Shown here in pieces: positions 36,286 through 45,077 of a DNA stretch of 64,000 nucleotides; position 1 is the stretch's first letter; every line of letters starts with the position of its first letter. The stretch comes from Caulifigura coniformis (lineage in GTDB: Bacteria > Planctomycetota > Planctomycetia > Planctomycetales > Planctomycetaceae), in contig NZ_CP036271.1 in assembly GCF_007745175.1 (NCBI RefSeq), positions 6,026,314-6,090,313 on the forward strand, written 5' to 3'. The translations under genes and the position numbers were made by a program. The notes under the pieces were generated by a model that saw nothing but the letters and a program-made list of their open reading frames with translations, did not search any database and had not been told where the DNA came from.

Positions 36286-37221
36286 ATGTCCCTGTTGTCA
36301 CTTTCGCTGCGCGCCCTTGTTGCGGCTTTTCTATTCGCCGGAGGCTCGTTCGCGTCCGCTGGGATCATCACCTTCCAGGACCTCACTCTCACCCCCGGAA
36401 CGCACTGGAACGATCCGGGAAATACCGCGCCGGTGGGTCCGGCGTCCGGCCCCTATGGAAATGATGAGTACATCGGAGACTTCAGCAGCGGCGGCGCGAC
36501 GTTCGTCAACCGGGTCGACACCACCTACGGCAGCTGGCGCGGCTTCGCGTATTCCAATGAGCTCAATGCTTCCACCTCGGGTTCGCTTCCCGGCCTGCAG
36601 CATGAGTTCTCGGCGTACGTTCCTCCGGGGGATCCGGCCAACATTTTTGGCGTCGCGTTCTCGACGCAGACTTTCCCCGTCAATCCGCTCGCGGCGATCA
36701 CCACAGACACCCTGAAGTTCCTCCCCTCGATGACTGTTCCGACGGCAATGGCGGTGACCGGCGCCTATCTGACCAATACCACCTACTCCGCCCTCTCGAT
36801 GTTGAACGGCGATACGTTCGCCAAGCAGTTCGGAGGCGCCACGGGGCTTGATCCTGATTTCCTGCTTGTGAGGGCTTACGGCGTCGATGTCGACGGCAAC
36901 GTGCTCGCCGCTAGGCCCGAGTTTTACCTGGCCGATTTCCGCTTCGCAGACTCGGCCAGCGACTACATTCTTGATTCGTGGGAATGGTTCGACCTCACGT
37001 CGCTCGCGGGAGCCTCGGAGATCTACTTCGACTTCGAATCGAGTGATATGGGGACATTCGGAGCCAATACTCCGCTGTATTTCGCGATCGATGACATCGG
37101 TTTCGAGCCGGCGGCGGTTCCCGAACCCTCATCTGCCCTGATGGCGATCACGGCTGCCGGCGTCTTCTGGCGGTTCCGCCGCCGTAAGAGTGCCGCGGCG
37201 CGGGAATCGACGTCCGCTTGA
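36286..37221 (+). CDS. PEP-CTERM surface protein under B12 riboswitch control (DUF4465-like)
   Basis: The 311-residue exported protein has a signal peptide (MSLLSLSLRALVAAFLFAGG) and a C-terminal PEP-CTERM sorting signal: the motif VPEPSS, a hydrophobic stretch (ALMAITAAGVFW) and Arg-rich end (RFRRRK). The body shows GTHWN, FSSGGATFVN, TTYGSWRGFAYSN and YFDFESSD patterns that resemble DUF4465. From memory, related Bacteroidota surface proteins bind cobalamin; this must be checked. The gene follows a sigma70-type promoter and a cobalamin riboswitch, so it probably captures B12 or a corrinoid at the cell surface. The ATG at 36286 has GGAGGA 13 nt upstream. Confidence 0.82.
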   Translation: MSLLSLSLRALVAAFLFAGGSFASAGIITFQDLTLTPGTHWNDPGNTAPVGPASGPYGNDEYIGDFSSGGATFVNRVDTTYGSWRGFAYSNELNASTSGSLPGLQHEFSAYVPPGDPANIFGVAFSTQTFPVNPLAAITTDTLKFLPSMTVPTAMAVTGAYLTNTTYSALSMLNGDTFAKQFGGATGLDPDFLLVRAYGVDVDGNVLAARPEFYLADFRFADSASDYILDSWEWFDLTSLAGASEIYFDFESSDMGTFGANTPLYFAIDDIGFEPAAVPEPSSALMAITAAGVFWRFRRRKSAAARESTSA

Positions 37222-37265
37222 AGCGGGGGGACGCCAGATTCAATGCGTCCGAACTGGAGCGTTGC

Positions 37266-37286
37266 CCCCCAGCGGATGGCTGGGGG
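37266..37286 (+). terminator. Hairpin after the PEP-CTERM gene
   Basis: An 8-bp GC-rich stem (CCCCCAGC at 37266-37273 with GCTGGGGG at 37279-37286) lies 44 nt past the stop codon. There is no T-run. A second small stem (GGTGCC/GGCACC with a GGAA loop, 37425-37440) lies before the convergent operon end. Confidence 0.45.
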
Positions 37287-37470
37287 CTGCCGCAATGCGT
37301 CGCGGCTCTTGTCTTGGGAGGCGAGGGCCGATGTCACTTCGGCAGATAAGATCAATGGGGAGCCCGTCTCGAGGGCGATGGCGCAAGGTGAGGGCCCGTG
37401 TGGGTCGGGGCGGCTGCTGAACCAGGTGCCGGAAGGCACCGGTACTTTCTGAGCCAGGCGCTCGTCCGAC

Positions 37471-38553
37471 TTAGTTTGCGGATTCTGCAGCGGGGGGCGT
37501 CGTCGCCTCCGCCTTCTCAGATTTCCCGGTCCCGAGCAAAAAGCAAGGCAACAGCAGCCGACCCGACGTTCGCTGATCCAGCGATGTGAAGTCGACTGAC
37601 ACCATCAGCCTGGTGAGTGTCTCGTCGGGGAGATCGGAGTTCTCCGCAAGCGCCAGGGTGAAAGACTTGGCGTCGCGCTCGGGATCGAATCCGATCACCA
37701 GGAGGCGTTTGGAGAGCTCATCGAAGGGCTGGACCGAGACCATTCGCATGGGCTGTGATTGAAAATCGACGAACCGGAATCTCACCGCAGCTTTCGGCGG
37801 CGCGCCTGCCCTCGCGTTCACCGTGAATGATGAGGGACGAAGCGTCGGCCCCTTTCGAGAGCAGGTGACTGTGGCAAAAGGCAACGGCCGTCCCGAAGCG
37901 GAATCCGAGAAGTAGAGCTCTGGCAGAGTCGCCCCTGCGGACGCCTCTTTCATCGTCACCCGGAAGACGCGGAGATCCGCTGTTTGCTTCCCGGAATCCT
38001 CGGCGACGTCGTAGCAATCGGCGTTGCCGACCAGCACCAGCTTTGCGAACGAAGTCGAATCGAGTTGCCGACGGGTCAGGCGGATCTCGTGGGACCGTTC
38101 GTCAGCGGAGAACTCTACGCGTCGCGGCTCGATTTCGAAATCGCTGTCGAGCCTTGCCCTGAGCTCGAGTTGGACGGGGGGGCCCGATTCGAACTCGATT
38201 GTGGCGTGCTTGACGATCGGTCCGAGAACCGTCTGACCGTGAGTATTGAGCTTGAGCGTGATCTCGCGCTGTTGGCCAGGCGGGATGGGAGCGGGATCAA
38301 ATCCCGCGGCGACGCAGCCGCAACTCGACCGGATCCGTGTGATCGTGATCGGCGCGTCGGTGGTGTTGGAGATTCGAAACGTCGATTCGTAATCCGCATC
38401 GAGCCGGATCGCGCCCAGATCGCGGCTCGTCGTGTCCAGGAGTGGGGCCGGTTCCTGAGACGAGCCGCCTCTCTTGCAACCGATCAGGATGGCGCAAAGT
38501 GAGAGCGACGCCAGAAGCCGGCGTCCAGTTCCGTCACGATCTGCAGACGACAT
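37471..38553 (-). CDS. DUF1573 lipoprotein
   Basis: The 360-residue product has a lipoprotein signal with lipidated Cys26 (ASLSLCAILIGC). A DUF1573 immunoglobulin-like domain follows (FRISNTTDAPITITRIRSSC then GCVAAGFDPAPIPPGQQRE). The remaining region is beta-rich. DUF1573 domains are extracellular beta-sandwich modules common in planctomycetes and Bacteroidetes. ATG at 38553 overlaps the stop of the preceding Cys-rich gene by one base (TGATG), so the genes are coupled. It is the third gene of a leftward operon. Confidence 0.8.
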   Translation of the reverse strand: MSSADRDGTGRRLLASLSLCAILIGCKRGGSSQEPAPLLDTTSRDLGAIRLDADYESTFRISNTTDAPITITRIRSSCGCVAAGFDPAPIPPGQQREITLKLNTHGQTVLGPIVKHATIEFESGPPVQLELRARLDSDFEIEPRRVEFSADERSHEIRLTRRQLDSTSFAKLVLVGNADCYDVAEDSGKQTADLRVFRVTMKEASAGATLPELYFSDSASGRPLPFATVTCSRKGPTLRPSSFTVNARAGAPPKAAVRFRFVDFQSQPMRMVSVQPFDELSKRLLVIGFDPERDAKSFTLALAENSDLPDETLTRLMVSVDFTSLDQRTSGRLLLPCFLLGTGKSEKAEATTPPAAESAN

Positions 38554-38897
38554 CAGTCGCAGTACTGCGGAGTACAGCCCTGCTTCAGGATCGCCACGCC
38601 CTGTGACATTTCCTGATAGATGGTGCAGTTCGATCCATCGCGCCAGCGGATGATCGGGGCCACGACCCTCTGGCATTCCATCAATTCGGTTTCACAGCCC
38701 GGAGCGGGTGAGGCGACCATACAGCCGAAAAGTTCCCCCAGGCCAAGCAGATAACCACCCTGGCAGCCGGAGCATTCCGGATGGCGGGGATCGGTGCAGC
38801 ATTCTTCCGAGGGGTCGGCATAGGCCGAGGGAAGCCCGACGAATGCGGCCAGCATGACCAGTTCACAGAGCGCGAACATCGTACAGAATCGAACCAT
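38553..38897 (-). CDS. Cys-rich secreted small protein
   Basis: The 114-residue product begins with a signal peptide (MVRFCTMFALCELVMLAAFVG, cut near AYA/DPS). The mature part has about ten cysteines in pairs (EECCTDPRHPECSGCQGGY, GCTPQYCD), implying disulfides or metal binding. No family was recognised. It lies between a membrane-anchored protein gene and a DUF1573 lipoprotein gene in a tight operon (12 nt and a 1-nt overlap), which suggests a joint role at the envelope. Confidence 0.7.
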   Translation of the reverse strand: MVRFCTMFALCELVMLAAFVGLPSAYADPSEECCTDPRHPECSGCQGGYLLGLGELFGCMVASPAPGCETELMECQRVVAPIIRWRDGSNCTIYQEMSQGVAILKQGCTPQYCD

Positions 38898-38909
38898 CCG
38901 TAATTTCCT

Positions 38910-40007
38910 TCAGTAAGTTCGCACGGGGGATGTGCGACGGCGCCGCAAGTAATAGATCGCCACCGCTGCGGCGATCACAACCACATGTGCTGCAAGAAAC
39001 CACTTCCACGGCGACCCAGTCGTGGCCGCCACCATGCTCATGGGCGGCGACTTGCGCCGCATCGTGGCTTCATCGGTGTAGTCAATCACCCGATACCCTT
39101 CCGGGACCGTGGGGCTGAGAAGCTTGTCTGCCGCATCACGATCGAGCACCGTGCAGACCGCGGTCGTCACCAGCTGCTGCTTCCATTTATCGGGAGTTGC
39201 AAGGCCGTCGACATTCTCGTCGTAGATTCGTTCCGTGATGCTCTGGATGGCCCATGCATCGCGTTCCGCGATTCGGCTGTAGGTCATTCGGAGGTCTCGC
39301 ACGAGTGCTCCGTTCAGGTGGAACAGCTGCGAGCGCGTCGGCAACATGCTGAAGTTGGAATCGAAATCCACAATCAGCTTCTGCCCCCCTGGATTCGTTG
39401 CCGTCGAAATTGTTGAAACGGACCCGTTCGTGGTGATTGTGGCGTTCTTCAATGCCGCCTGGGCCAGCATGTTCGCCAGTGAAGTGCGGAGGTCGAGGCC
39501 GGCTGATTCCCGTGGATCCAGTGTGCGCCCGCCGAGTTGATGTGCGTGCATTTTTGCGATGCGGCGGGCCGAAACGTTTGATTCCGTCCAGCGTGCTCCG
39601 TCGCCCCAATAAGTGATCGCGGGGGGCGCGCCTGCGGTTCCGCCCTGATCGATCCGCAGGCGATCTTCGAAGATGACGACGCGCTCGACGTAGGTCGCCA
39701 TCGGCTTCTTGGTGACGACGATCATGCCGCCATTCGGAAGCGGCTCTTCGACGGTCGTCTCTTTGGTGACTCCCGCATCCTGGAATGTTCGGGTGAGCGC
39801 GAGTTCGACGGCCTGCAGTCGCTCGGAATTGGTCCGGATCGATCCCAGAATCGCCGGCGCAAACTGCTGCGCCTCATTCAGTCCATCGGCCACATTGCCT
39901 ACAGCGGGCGCAGCCGATACGGCGTCAGGATTCGCCGACGAACCTGCATCAGGTCCGGCAGAAATCGGAGCCATCAAAGCAGTGTAAATTAGCCACAACA
40001 ACTTCAT
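38910..40007 (-). CDS. Envelope protein with C-terminal transmembrane anchor
   Basis: The 365-residue product has an N-terminal signal (MKLLWLIYTALMAPISAG) and a soluble domain predicted to be alpha/beta (TYVERVVIFEDRLRIDQGG, LIVDFDSNFSMLPTRSQL). A C-terminal helix (FLAAHVVVIAAAVAIYYL) followed by RRRRTSPVRTY resembles a stop-transfer membrane anchor. No domain was recognised. The ATG at 40007 lacks a strong Shine-Dalgarno; an in-frame ATG six codons upstream is an alternative. First gene of the three-gene leftward operon. Confidence 0.65.
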   Translation of the reverse strand: MKLLWLIYTALMAPISAGPDAGSSANPDAVSAAPAVGNVADGLNEAQQFAPAILGSIRTNSERLQAVELALTRTFQDAGVTKETTVEEPLPNGGMIVVTKKPMATYVERVVIFEDRLRIDQGGTAGAPPAITYWGDGARWTESNVSARRIAKMHAHQLGGRTLDPRESAGLDLRTSLANMLAQAALKNATITTNGSVSTISTATNPGGQKLIVDFDSNFSMLPTRSQLFHLNGALVRDLRMTYSRIAERDAWAIQSITERIYDENVDGLATPDKWKQQLVTTAVCTVLDRDAADKLLSPTVPEGYRVIDYTDEATMRRKSPPMSMVAATTGSPWKWFLAAHVVVIAAAVAIYYLRRRRTSPVRTY

Positions 40008-40350
40008 ATCGCACACCGCCACCACTGCGTATCAAAGCCCGAGGCGGCCTGATATCCGCAGAGTCATTCCCGAAAGCACATCCTTGGGAAAAGCCCGTCT
40101 TCACACTCCTTGCGATCCCCAGTGTGGGGCACAAATGGGCTGAAAGAGTTTGTACAGATCAAGAATTCAGCCTGTCAAACTGCTGCTGGGAAGTTCAGGG
40201 TTTTCCCTAGAGGTTTTTTGGATGTTTGGATCGATCGTGTGTTCAGTTTTTGAATCAACGCACCGGAAATGCGCCAACCTCCTGGAGAGAGGGTGTGCGT
40301 CGGCCGGGACCTTGCGCGTCGTGGCGTGGCGGTCCTTGATCACTGGCGTT
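40008..40350. other. 343-bp intergenic region between aroC and the secreted operon
   Basis: No gene is supported. It holds the candidate promoter at 40149-40178, and an AT-rich segment near 40190-40260. No terminator for aroC is evident. Confidence 0.5.
40149..40178 (-). promoter_or_regulatory. Possible sigma70 promoter for the three-gene secreted operon
   Basis: On the minus strand TTGACA (40178-40173), an 18-bp spacer and TACAAA (40154-40149). It would give a leader of about 135 nt before the ATG at 40007. The surrounding stretch is AT-rich relative to the window. Confidence 0.45.
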
Positions 40351-41478
40351 TCAGATGGCGGACCTCTGGCCCTGCCATCGCAGCAGGTGATCGGCCACGA
40401 CAATGGCCACCATGGCCTCGGCCATGGGAATGAAGCGTGGCAGCAGACAGGGATCATGCCGCCCTTTTGTCCGAATCGTTGCCGGCTCGGCGTTTCTGGT
40501 GACGGTCTCCTGCGGAATGGGCAGACTGCTTGTCGGCTTGACTGCTGCTCTGAGGACGATCGGCATCCCGGTCGTGATGCCGCCCAGCATCCCGCCATGC
40601 CGGTTTGTGTGGGTGCGGATCGTCGGCGACCCGTCACCGGCATCCGGCCCGCGCATGAACAGGTCGTTGTGCGCGCTGCCGCGCATTTCCGCGCACCCGA
40701 AGCCGATGCCGTATTCCACCCCCAGCACTGCCGGGAGTGAGAAGAGGGCCTTGGCCAGGTCGGCCTTGATCTTGTCGAAGACGGGTTCGCCGAGACCGGC
40801 AGGGACCCCAGTGGCCACGATCTCCGCGGCGCCGCCGATCGAATCTCCCTCCTTACGAACCTGTTCGATCAGGCTCACCATGCGGGCGGCGGCGGCCGGG
40901 TCGGGGCAGCGGACGATGTTCGGGCTGCCGTTGGGGAGCGTTTCGACCTGTTCCAGGGTGACGGCCGCTGGATCGTTGATCTCCGCACGGATGTCTCCGA
41001 CCTGGACGACGTAGCCGACGATTCGGGCGCCGACGGCGATCGACAGGAATTTCTTGGCTACTGCGCCGGCCGCCACGCGGGCCGTCGTCTCCCGGGCGCT
41101 GGAGCGACCGCCGCCACGGTAGTCGCGGAAGCCGTATTTGGCGTCGAACGTGTAGTCGGCGTGGCCCGGCCGGTAGACGTCCTTGATGTCGCTGTAGTCT
41201 TTTGAACGCTGGTCGGTGTTCCGGATGAGGATGGCCAGACTCGTGCCGGTGGTTCGTCCTTCGAAGACTCCGGAGAGGATCTCCGGTTCGTCGGCTTCGT
41301 CACGCTGAGTGACGATGTGGCTTTGGCCCGGGCGGCGGCGAGCCAGATCGGGGCGCAGGTCGTCGACCGAGAGTGGAATGCCGGACGGCACGCCGTCGAT
41401 GATCACGACGTTGCCCGGGCCGTGGCTTTCGCCGGCGGTCGTGATCCGAAATGACTGTCCGAAAGAATTTCCTGGCAT
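40351..41478 (-). CDS. aroC: Chorismate synthase
   Basis: The 375-residue enzyme makes chorismate from EPSP, the last shikimate step, using reduced FMN. Signatures present: [20 protein letters not shown] near the N-terminus, [36 protein letters not shown] and [20 protein letters not shown]. All are classic aroC blocks and the length is normal. It is leftward and 90 bp downstream of the PSCyt1 protein gene's promoter side. No other shikimate genes are adjacent. Confidence 0.95.
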   Translation of the reverse strand: MPGNSFGQSFRITTAGESHGPGNVVIIDGVPSGIPLSVDDLRPDLARRRPGQSHIVTQRDEADEPEILSGVFEGRTTGTSLAILIRNTDQRSKDYSDIKDVYRPGHADYTFDAKYGFRDYRGGGRSSARETTARVAAGAVAKKFLSIAVGARIVGYVVQVGDIRAEINDPAAVTLEQVETLPNGSPNIVRCPDPAAAARMVSLIEQVRKEGDSIGGAAEIVATGVPAGLGEPVFDKIKADLAKALFSLPAVLGVEYGIGFGCAEMRGSAHNDLFMRGPDAGDGSPTIRTHTNRHGGMLGGITTGMPIVLRAAVKPTSSLPIPQETVTRNAEPATIRTKGRHDPCLLPRFIPMAEAMVAIVVADHLLRWQGQRSAI

Positions 41479-41568
41479 TGATCCGCTCGAGAAGTGTCGC
41501 GCGTGGCAGGGGCCACGCGCGTGTGCATCTTCGAGTCAGCGGCGAATGCTTTCAAGACGGAGCGGAAT

Positions 41569-44442
41569 TCACCGCCGCGTCAGCGTTTCATCGAGATTCA
41601 GAAGGACATTGGAGAGGACCGTCCAGGCGGCGACGTCCACGATCTCCGCCTCGGCGGGGGGCTCGCCGACCGCGGGGGTGGCCATCTGCAGGGCCGCCTC
41701 AGGATTTGAGCGGTAGCGGGAGCGGATGCGCTCCAGCGTGTCGGCCAGAACGGAGACTTCCTCGGTCGAGGGGGACCGCGTGGCACAGGTGCGGAACGCA
41801 TACGCAATCCGCTCTCTCGTGAGGTCGTCCGGCGCCTGTGATGCCGTTCCCTGTGTCAGGACTTTCCGGGCCAGCGTCTGGGCCGCCTCGATGTAAACGG
41901 GATCGTTCAGCGTCACCAGCGCCTGAAGGGGGGTATTCGTGCGGGTGCGGCGAACGGTGCAGACTTCGCGGTTCGGCGCGTCAAAGGTGTCCATCGAGGG
42001 GTAGGGGATCGACCGCTGCCAGTAGGTGTAGATTCCCCGCCGGTAACGGTCCTCTCCCTGGCTCGCTTCCCAGTCGGTCGACCCTCCGAAGGCTGCGGTG
42101 AGTCCGAGCCGGGGACGTGGCGGTTTGGCCGACGGGCCTTCCATTTTGCGGCTGAGCAGTCCCGCCGCGAACAGCGCGTGGTCGCGGACCAGTTCCGCCT
42201 CGAGCCGGAATCTCGGCCCCCGCGCCAGGAGGCGATTATTCGGATCGCGCGCGACCAACTCGGCCGGCGCGGTTGACGACTGCCTGTAGGTGGAGGACGT
42301 CACGATCAGCCGGATCAACTGTTTGGTGTTCCAGCCGCGGTCCATGACTTCGACGGCCAGCCAGTCGAGCAATTCGGGATGGCTGGGAAGGTCCCCCTGC
42401 AGACCGAATTCCTCACTCGTTTCGACGAGCCCGATTCCGAACAGCTGCTCCCACAGCCGGTTGACGAGCACGCGGGCGGTCAGCGGGTTATCGCGGCTGA
42501 CGAGCCAGCGGGCGAACTCCAGGCGGTCAGGGCGACTGGAACCGCTTGATGGGAATACCGCAGGAGTTCCGGGGCCGACCTCGTCTCCGAGGTCCAGAAA
42601 ATTGCCCCGAATGTGGATGCGCGTCTTCCGTTGTTTTTCCGGCGGGAGTTCCCGCATGATCGGGGTGGTGATGGGAAGGATGCCGTCCACTTCGCGTCGC
42701 AGCGAGCGGACCGCGGCCCGGGCCTGAACGAGTTTCGGATTCGACTCGGCGAGGACGTCAACCAGTGCGTCGCGGTCGGCCTTCGACAGCTTTTCGCCCG
42801 ACTCAGGAACAGGATACGCCCCCTCTTTCAGTGGGGCCTTCGGAAGGGGCTTTACCCAACGAGGGCGCCGTTCGGCATCGAGCACGACCAGCCGCGCGCC
42901 GTTGAGCCGCCTTGCGACGTCGGTCGAATCGGTGCGATTCCAGAGGACGACACGTTCAATTGCGAGTGATTCACCGAGGTCGACCTCCCACCAGGGGGAG
43001 TCCTCGATGGCTGTGTGGCTTGTCGACCGGGCTTCTGTAAACCGGCCATCCGTATTGCCATCGACTGCGAGTCCAGGGGGGCCTTCGTAGTCGGTGCTGC
43101 TTTGAGTTGCAGTCTTCCCCTGAGCCTGGTTGCTGCCTCCCACGAAGACTTCGACTTCGGCGAGTGAGAGGATCTTTTCTTTCCCGGGGAGTTCGATGCG
43201 AACATACCGGCCCGTGATCGGACCCTCCGGAATCTCGACCCCGGGAGTCGCCTGACGGATTTCGTCCGCTTTCTTCTCGGCGGCCGCGAGTTTGTCCTGG
43301 AGCGACTTCCTGCGCGCCTCCTGCTCTGGCGTCAGCATCGAGAGGACTGGCGTTTCGTCGCGGCGGTCGGCGTCTTCCGTCTGATTCAGGATTGCGAAGA
43401 CCTGAAAGTACTCCGCCTGGGTTATCGGGTCGTATTTGTGCGTATGGCACTGGGCGCACATGATCGTGGTCGCCATCCAGGTCTGCATCGTCGTGTTGAC
43501 CCGGTCGACGACGGCGACGTTCCGGAACTCCTCGTCGTCCGTTCCGCCCTCACTGTTCGTCATCGTGTTGCGGTGGAAGCCGGTCGCAATCCGTTGGGCG
43601 TCGGTGGCTTCGGGGAGCATGTCTCCAGCGATCTGCTCGATCGTGAACTGGTCGAACGGCATGCCGGAGTTGAGTGCCGCGATGACCCAGTCACGATAGC
43701 GCCAGATGACCCGCGGCGGGTCGTCGGCATACCCGGCGGAGTCGGCGTAGCGGGCCAGGTCGAGCCAGGTCCGTCCGAACCGCTCGCCGAATGAAGGGGA
43801 AGCGAGGAGCCGGTCGACGACCTGCTCGTAGGCCTGCATCGACGGATCGGCAAGGAAAGCCTCGGTTTCCTCGATTGTTGGCGGGAGCCCGCTGAGATCG
43901 AGCGTCACCCTTCGGAGCAGCGTCGCCGGGTCGGATTCGTGTTGCGGCTGGAGTTTTTCCGCGTCGAGACGCGCCAGGATGAATCGATCGATCGGTCCGG
44001 CACACCAGTCTGGCCGGCTCACACCCGGGAGCGGGGGGCTGACCGGGGGCTCATAAGACCAGTGGCGGGCGTACCCGGCTCCTGAATCGATCCACCGTTT
44101 CAGGAGGTCGATTTCACCCGCAGTGAGTGGCGGTCCCTCGGATGGAGGGGGCATGCGGAGGTCGGCGTCGGCCGAGTTGGCCCGCTCGATCACCCCGCTT
44201 TTGGCGGACTGGCCGGGATGGATGCCCTGGCTGCCCGATTCCAGGACCAAAGCGGCGCCGGCCGGCGTATCGAGCCGCAATCCGGCTTCGCGGCTGCCTT
44301 CATCCGGGCCGTGGCACTTGTAGCAGCGGCCCGCCAGGATCGGTCGGATTTCCCGATTGAAATCGGGATCCGCACCAAGGACACCGTCTGTTCCCAAAAA
44401 CAGACAGGCACTGAACGCCAGAAGTGCGCGGAGAGTCATCAT
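41569..44442 (-). CDS. PSCyt1/DUF1549/DUF1553 haem-type protein with discoidin insert
   Basis: The 957-residue exported protein (signal MMTLRALLAFSACLFLGTDG) has these modules: PSCyt1 with CYKCH (AGRCYKCHGPDEGSREAGL) at about residues 30-130; DUF1549 at about 150-380 with a second CxxCH (MCAQCHTHKYDPI); an inserted F5/8C (discoidin)-like sugar-binding module at about 415-500 (GRYVRIELPGKEKILSLAEV, WWEVDLGESLAIERVV); and DUF1553 at about 640-900 (NPLTARVLVNRLWEQLFGIG). It is the characteristic planctomycete cytochrome-type protein, possibly binding polysaccharide. No DUF1501 partner is adjacent. It stands alone between aroC and a divergent intergenic region. Confidence 0.87.
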   Translation of the reverse strand: MMTLRALLAFSACLFLGTDGVLGADPDFNREIRPILAGRCYKCHGPDEGSREAGLRLDTPAGAALVLESGSQGIHPGQSAKSGVIERANSADADLRMPPPSEGPPLTAGEIDLLKRWIDSGAGYARHWSYEPPVSPPLPGVSRPDWCAGPIDRFILARLDAEKLQPQHESDPATLLRRVTLDLSGLPPTIEETEAFLADPSMQAYEQVVDRLLASPSFGERFGRTWLDLARYADSAGYADDPPRVIWRYRDWVIAALNSGMPFDQFTIEQIAGDMLPEATDAQRIATGFHRNTMTNSEGGTDDEEFRNVAVVDRVNTTMQTWMATTIMCAQCHTHKYDPITQAEYFQVFAILNQTEDADRRDETPVLSMLTPEQEARRKSLQDKLAAAEKKADEIRQATPGVEIPEGPITGRYVRIELPGKEKILSLAEVEVFVGGSNQAQGKTATQSSTDYEGPPGLAVDGNTDGRFTEARSTSHTAIEDSPWWEVDLGESLAIERVVLWNRTDSTDVARRLNGARLVVLDAERRPRWVKPLPKAPLKEGAYPVPESGEKLSKADRDALVDVLAESNPKLVQARAAVRSLRREVDGILPITTPIMRELPPEKQRKTRIHIRGNFLDLGDEVGPGTPAVFPSSGSSRPDRLEFARWLVSRDNPLTARVLVNRLWEQLFGIGLVETSEEFGLQGDLPSHPELLDWLAVEVMDRGWNTKQLIRLIVTSSTYRQSSTAPAELVARDPNNRLLARGPRFRLEAELVRDHALFAAGLLSRKMEGPSAKPPRPRLGLTAAFGGSTDWEASQGEDRYRRGIYTYWQRSIPYPSMDTFDAPNREVCTVRRTRTNTPLQALVTLNDPVYIEAAQTLARKVLTQGTASQAPDDLTRERIAYAFRTCATRSPSTEEVSVLADTLERIRSRYRSNPEAALQMATPAVGEPPAEAEIVDVAAWTVLSNVLLNLDETLTRR

Positions 44443-45077
44443 CTGCGAAGGGCCGTCAGTGATGTCGAGGAGAAACCGGATTCATCGTCGCAGACACGCC
44501 GGAGGATGGCAAATCCCGCGGCGGGCCGGAGTTGCGGGGGACACGCGGATCGGTGCTTGTTCGGGACGAGGAGCGGGTTTTGAGGTCAACCCAAGCAAGA
44601 CGAACGGGGCCGGGGGGCGGAGCGTGTTTGATGCCCTTCCTCCCCTGGGGCCTCCGGGCGGGGCGGCAGGGGGCTCCTCGTGGGACTGGTGGTGCGGACG
44701 GGGGCAGTCGGTGTAAGGCGTGCGCGGGCAGTCCGTGCCGCGGGCTGTGTGGGTGAGATGTGTGAGTGCGGCTGATTGTGGATGTTGTTGTGCATGGTCC
44801 CTCCACTCTCAGGTGAGCGGTTGCGCGGGAGGAGGGCTTGTCATGGCCGATCCTCCGGCCTTCGTCCCTCAATCAAGGGGTTGGGAAGGGGACTTCCGTC
44901 GCAGAGAGAACGGGGGGAAGCGGGGGCACAGGGGGCGGTTTCGTGAGCGGCTGAATCTGCCGGTGCCGGCTGCAAGTCGTCTTGTCGTAACTTGTTTTCC
45001 GGCAGTACATTTCCGCGGGCGGCCGCCACGGTTGGCGGCTGCTCGCCCAGCCTCCCGCAGGCGGCGGACTGTCACGG
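44443..45077. other. 635-bp divergent intergenic region with repeat-like element
   Basis: No confident gene. The minus strand contains CTCCCGCGCAACCGC, GGAGGGACC and an ATG at 44795 followed by a His/Pro/Thr-rich frame, the same order as in the core of the composite repeats, but no flanking ~95-bp units were found. It may be a degraded or distant relative. The right part (44880-45077) shows no clear signal. Confidence 0.45.
44586..44795 (-). other. Small His/Pro/Thr-rich frame, possible divergent repeat-core relative
   Basis: A 69-codon frame (MHNNIHNQPHSHISPTQPAA...) starts after GGAGGGACC, as the repeat-core frames start after GGAGGACC. The upstream block CTCCCGCGCAACCGC is shared. Composition is biased and no domain is seen, so coding is uncertain. 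Confidence 0.2.
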
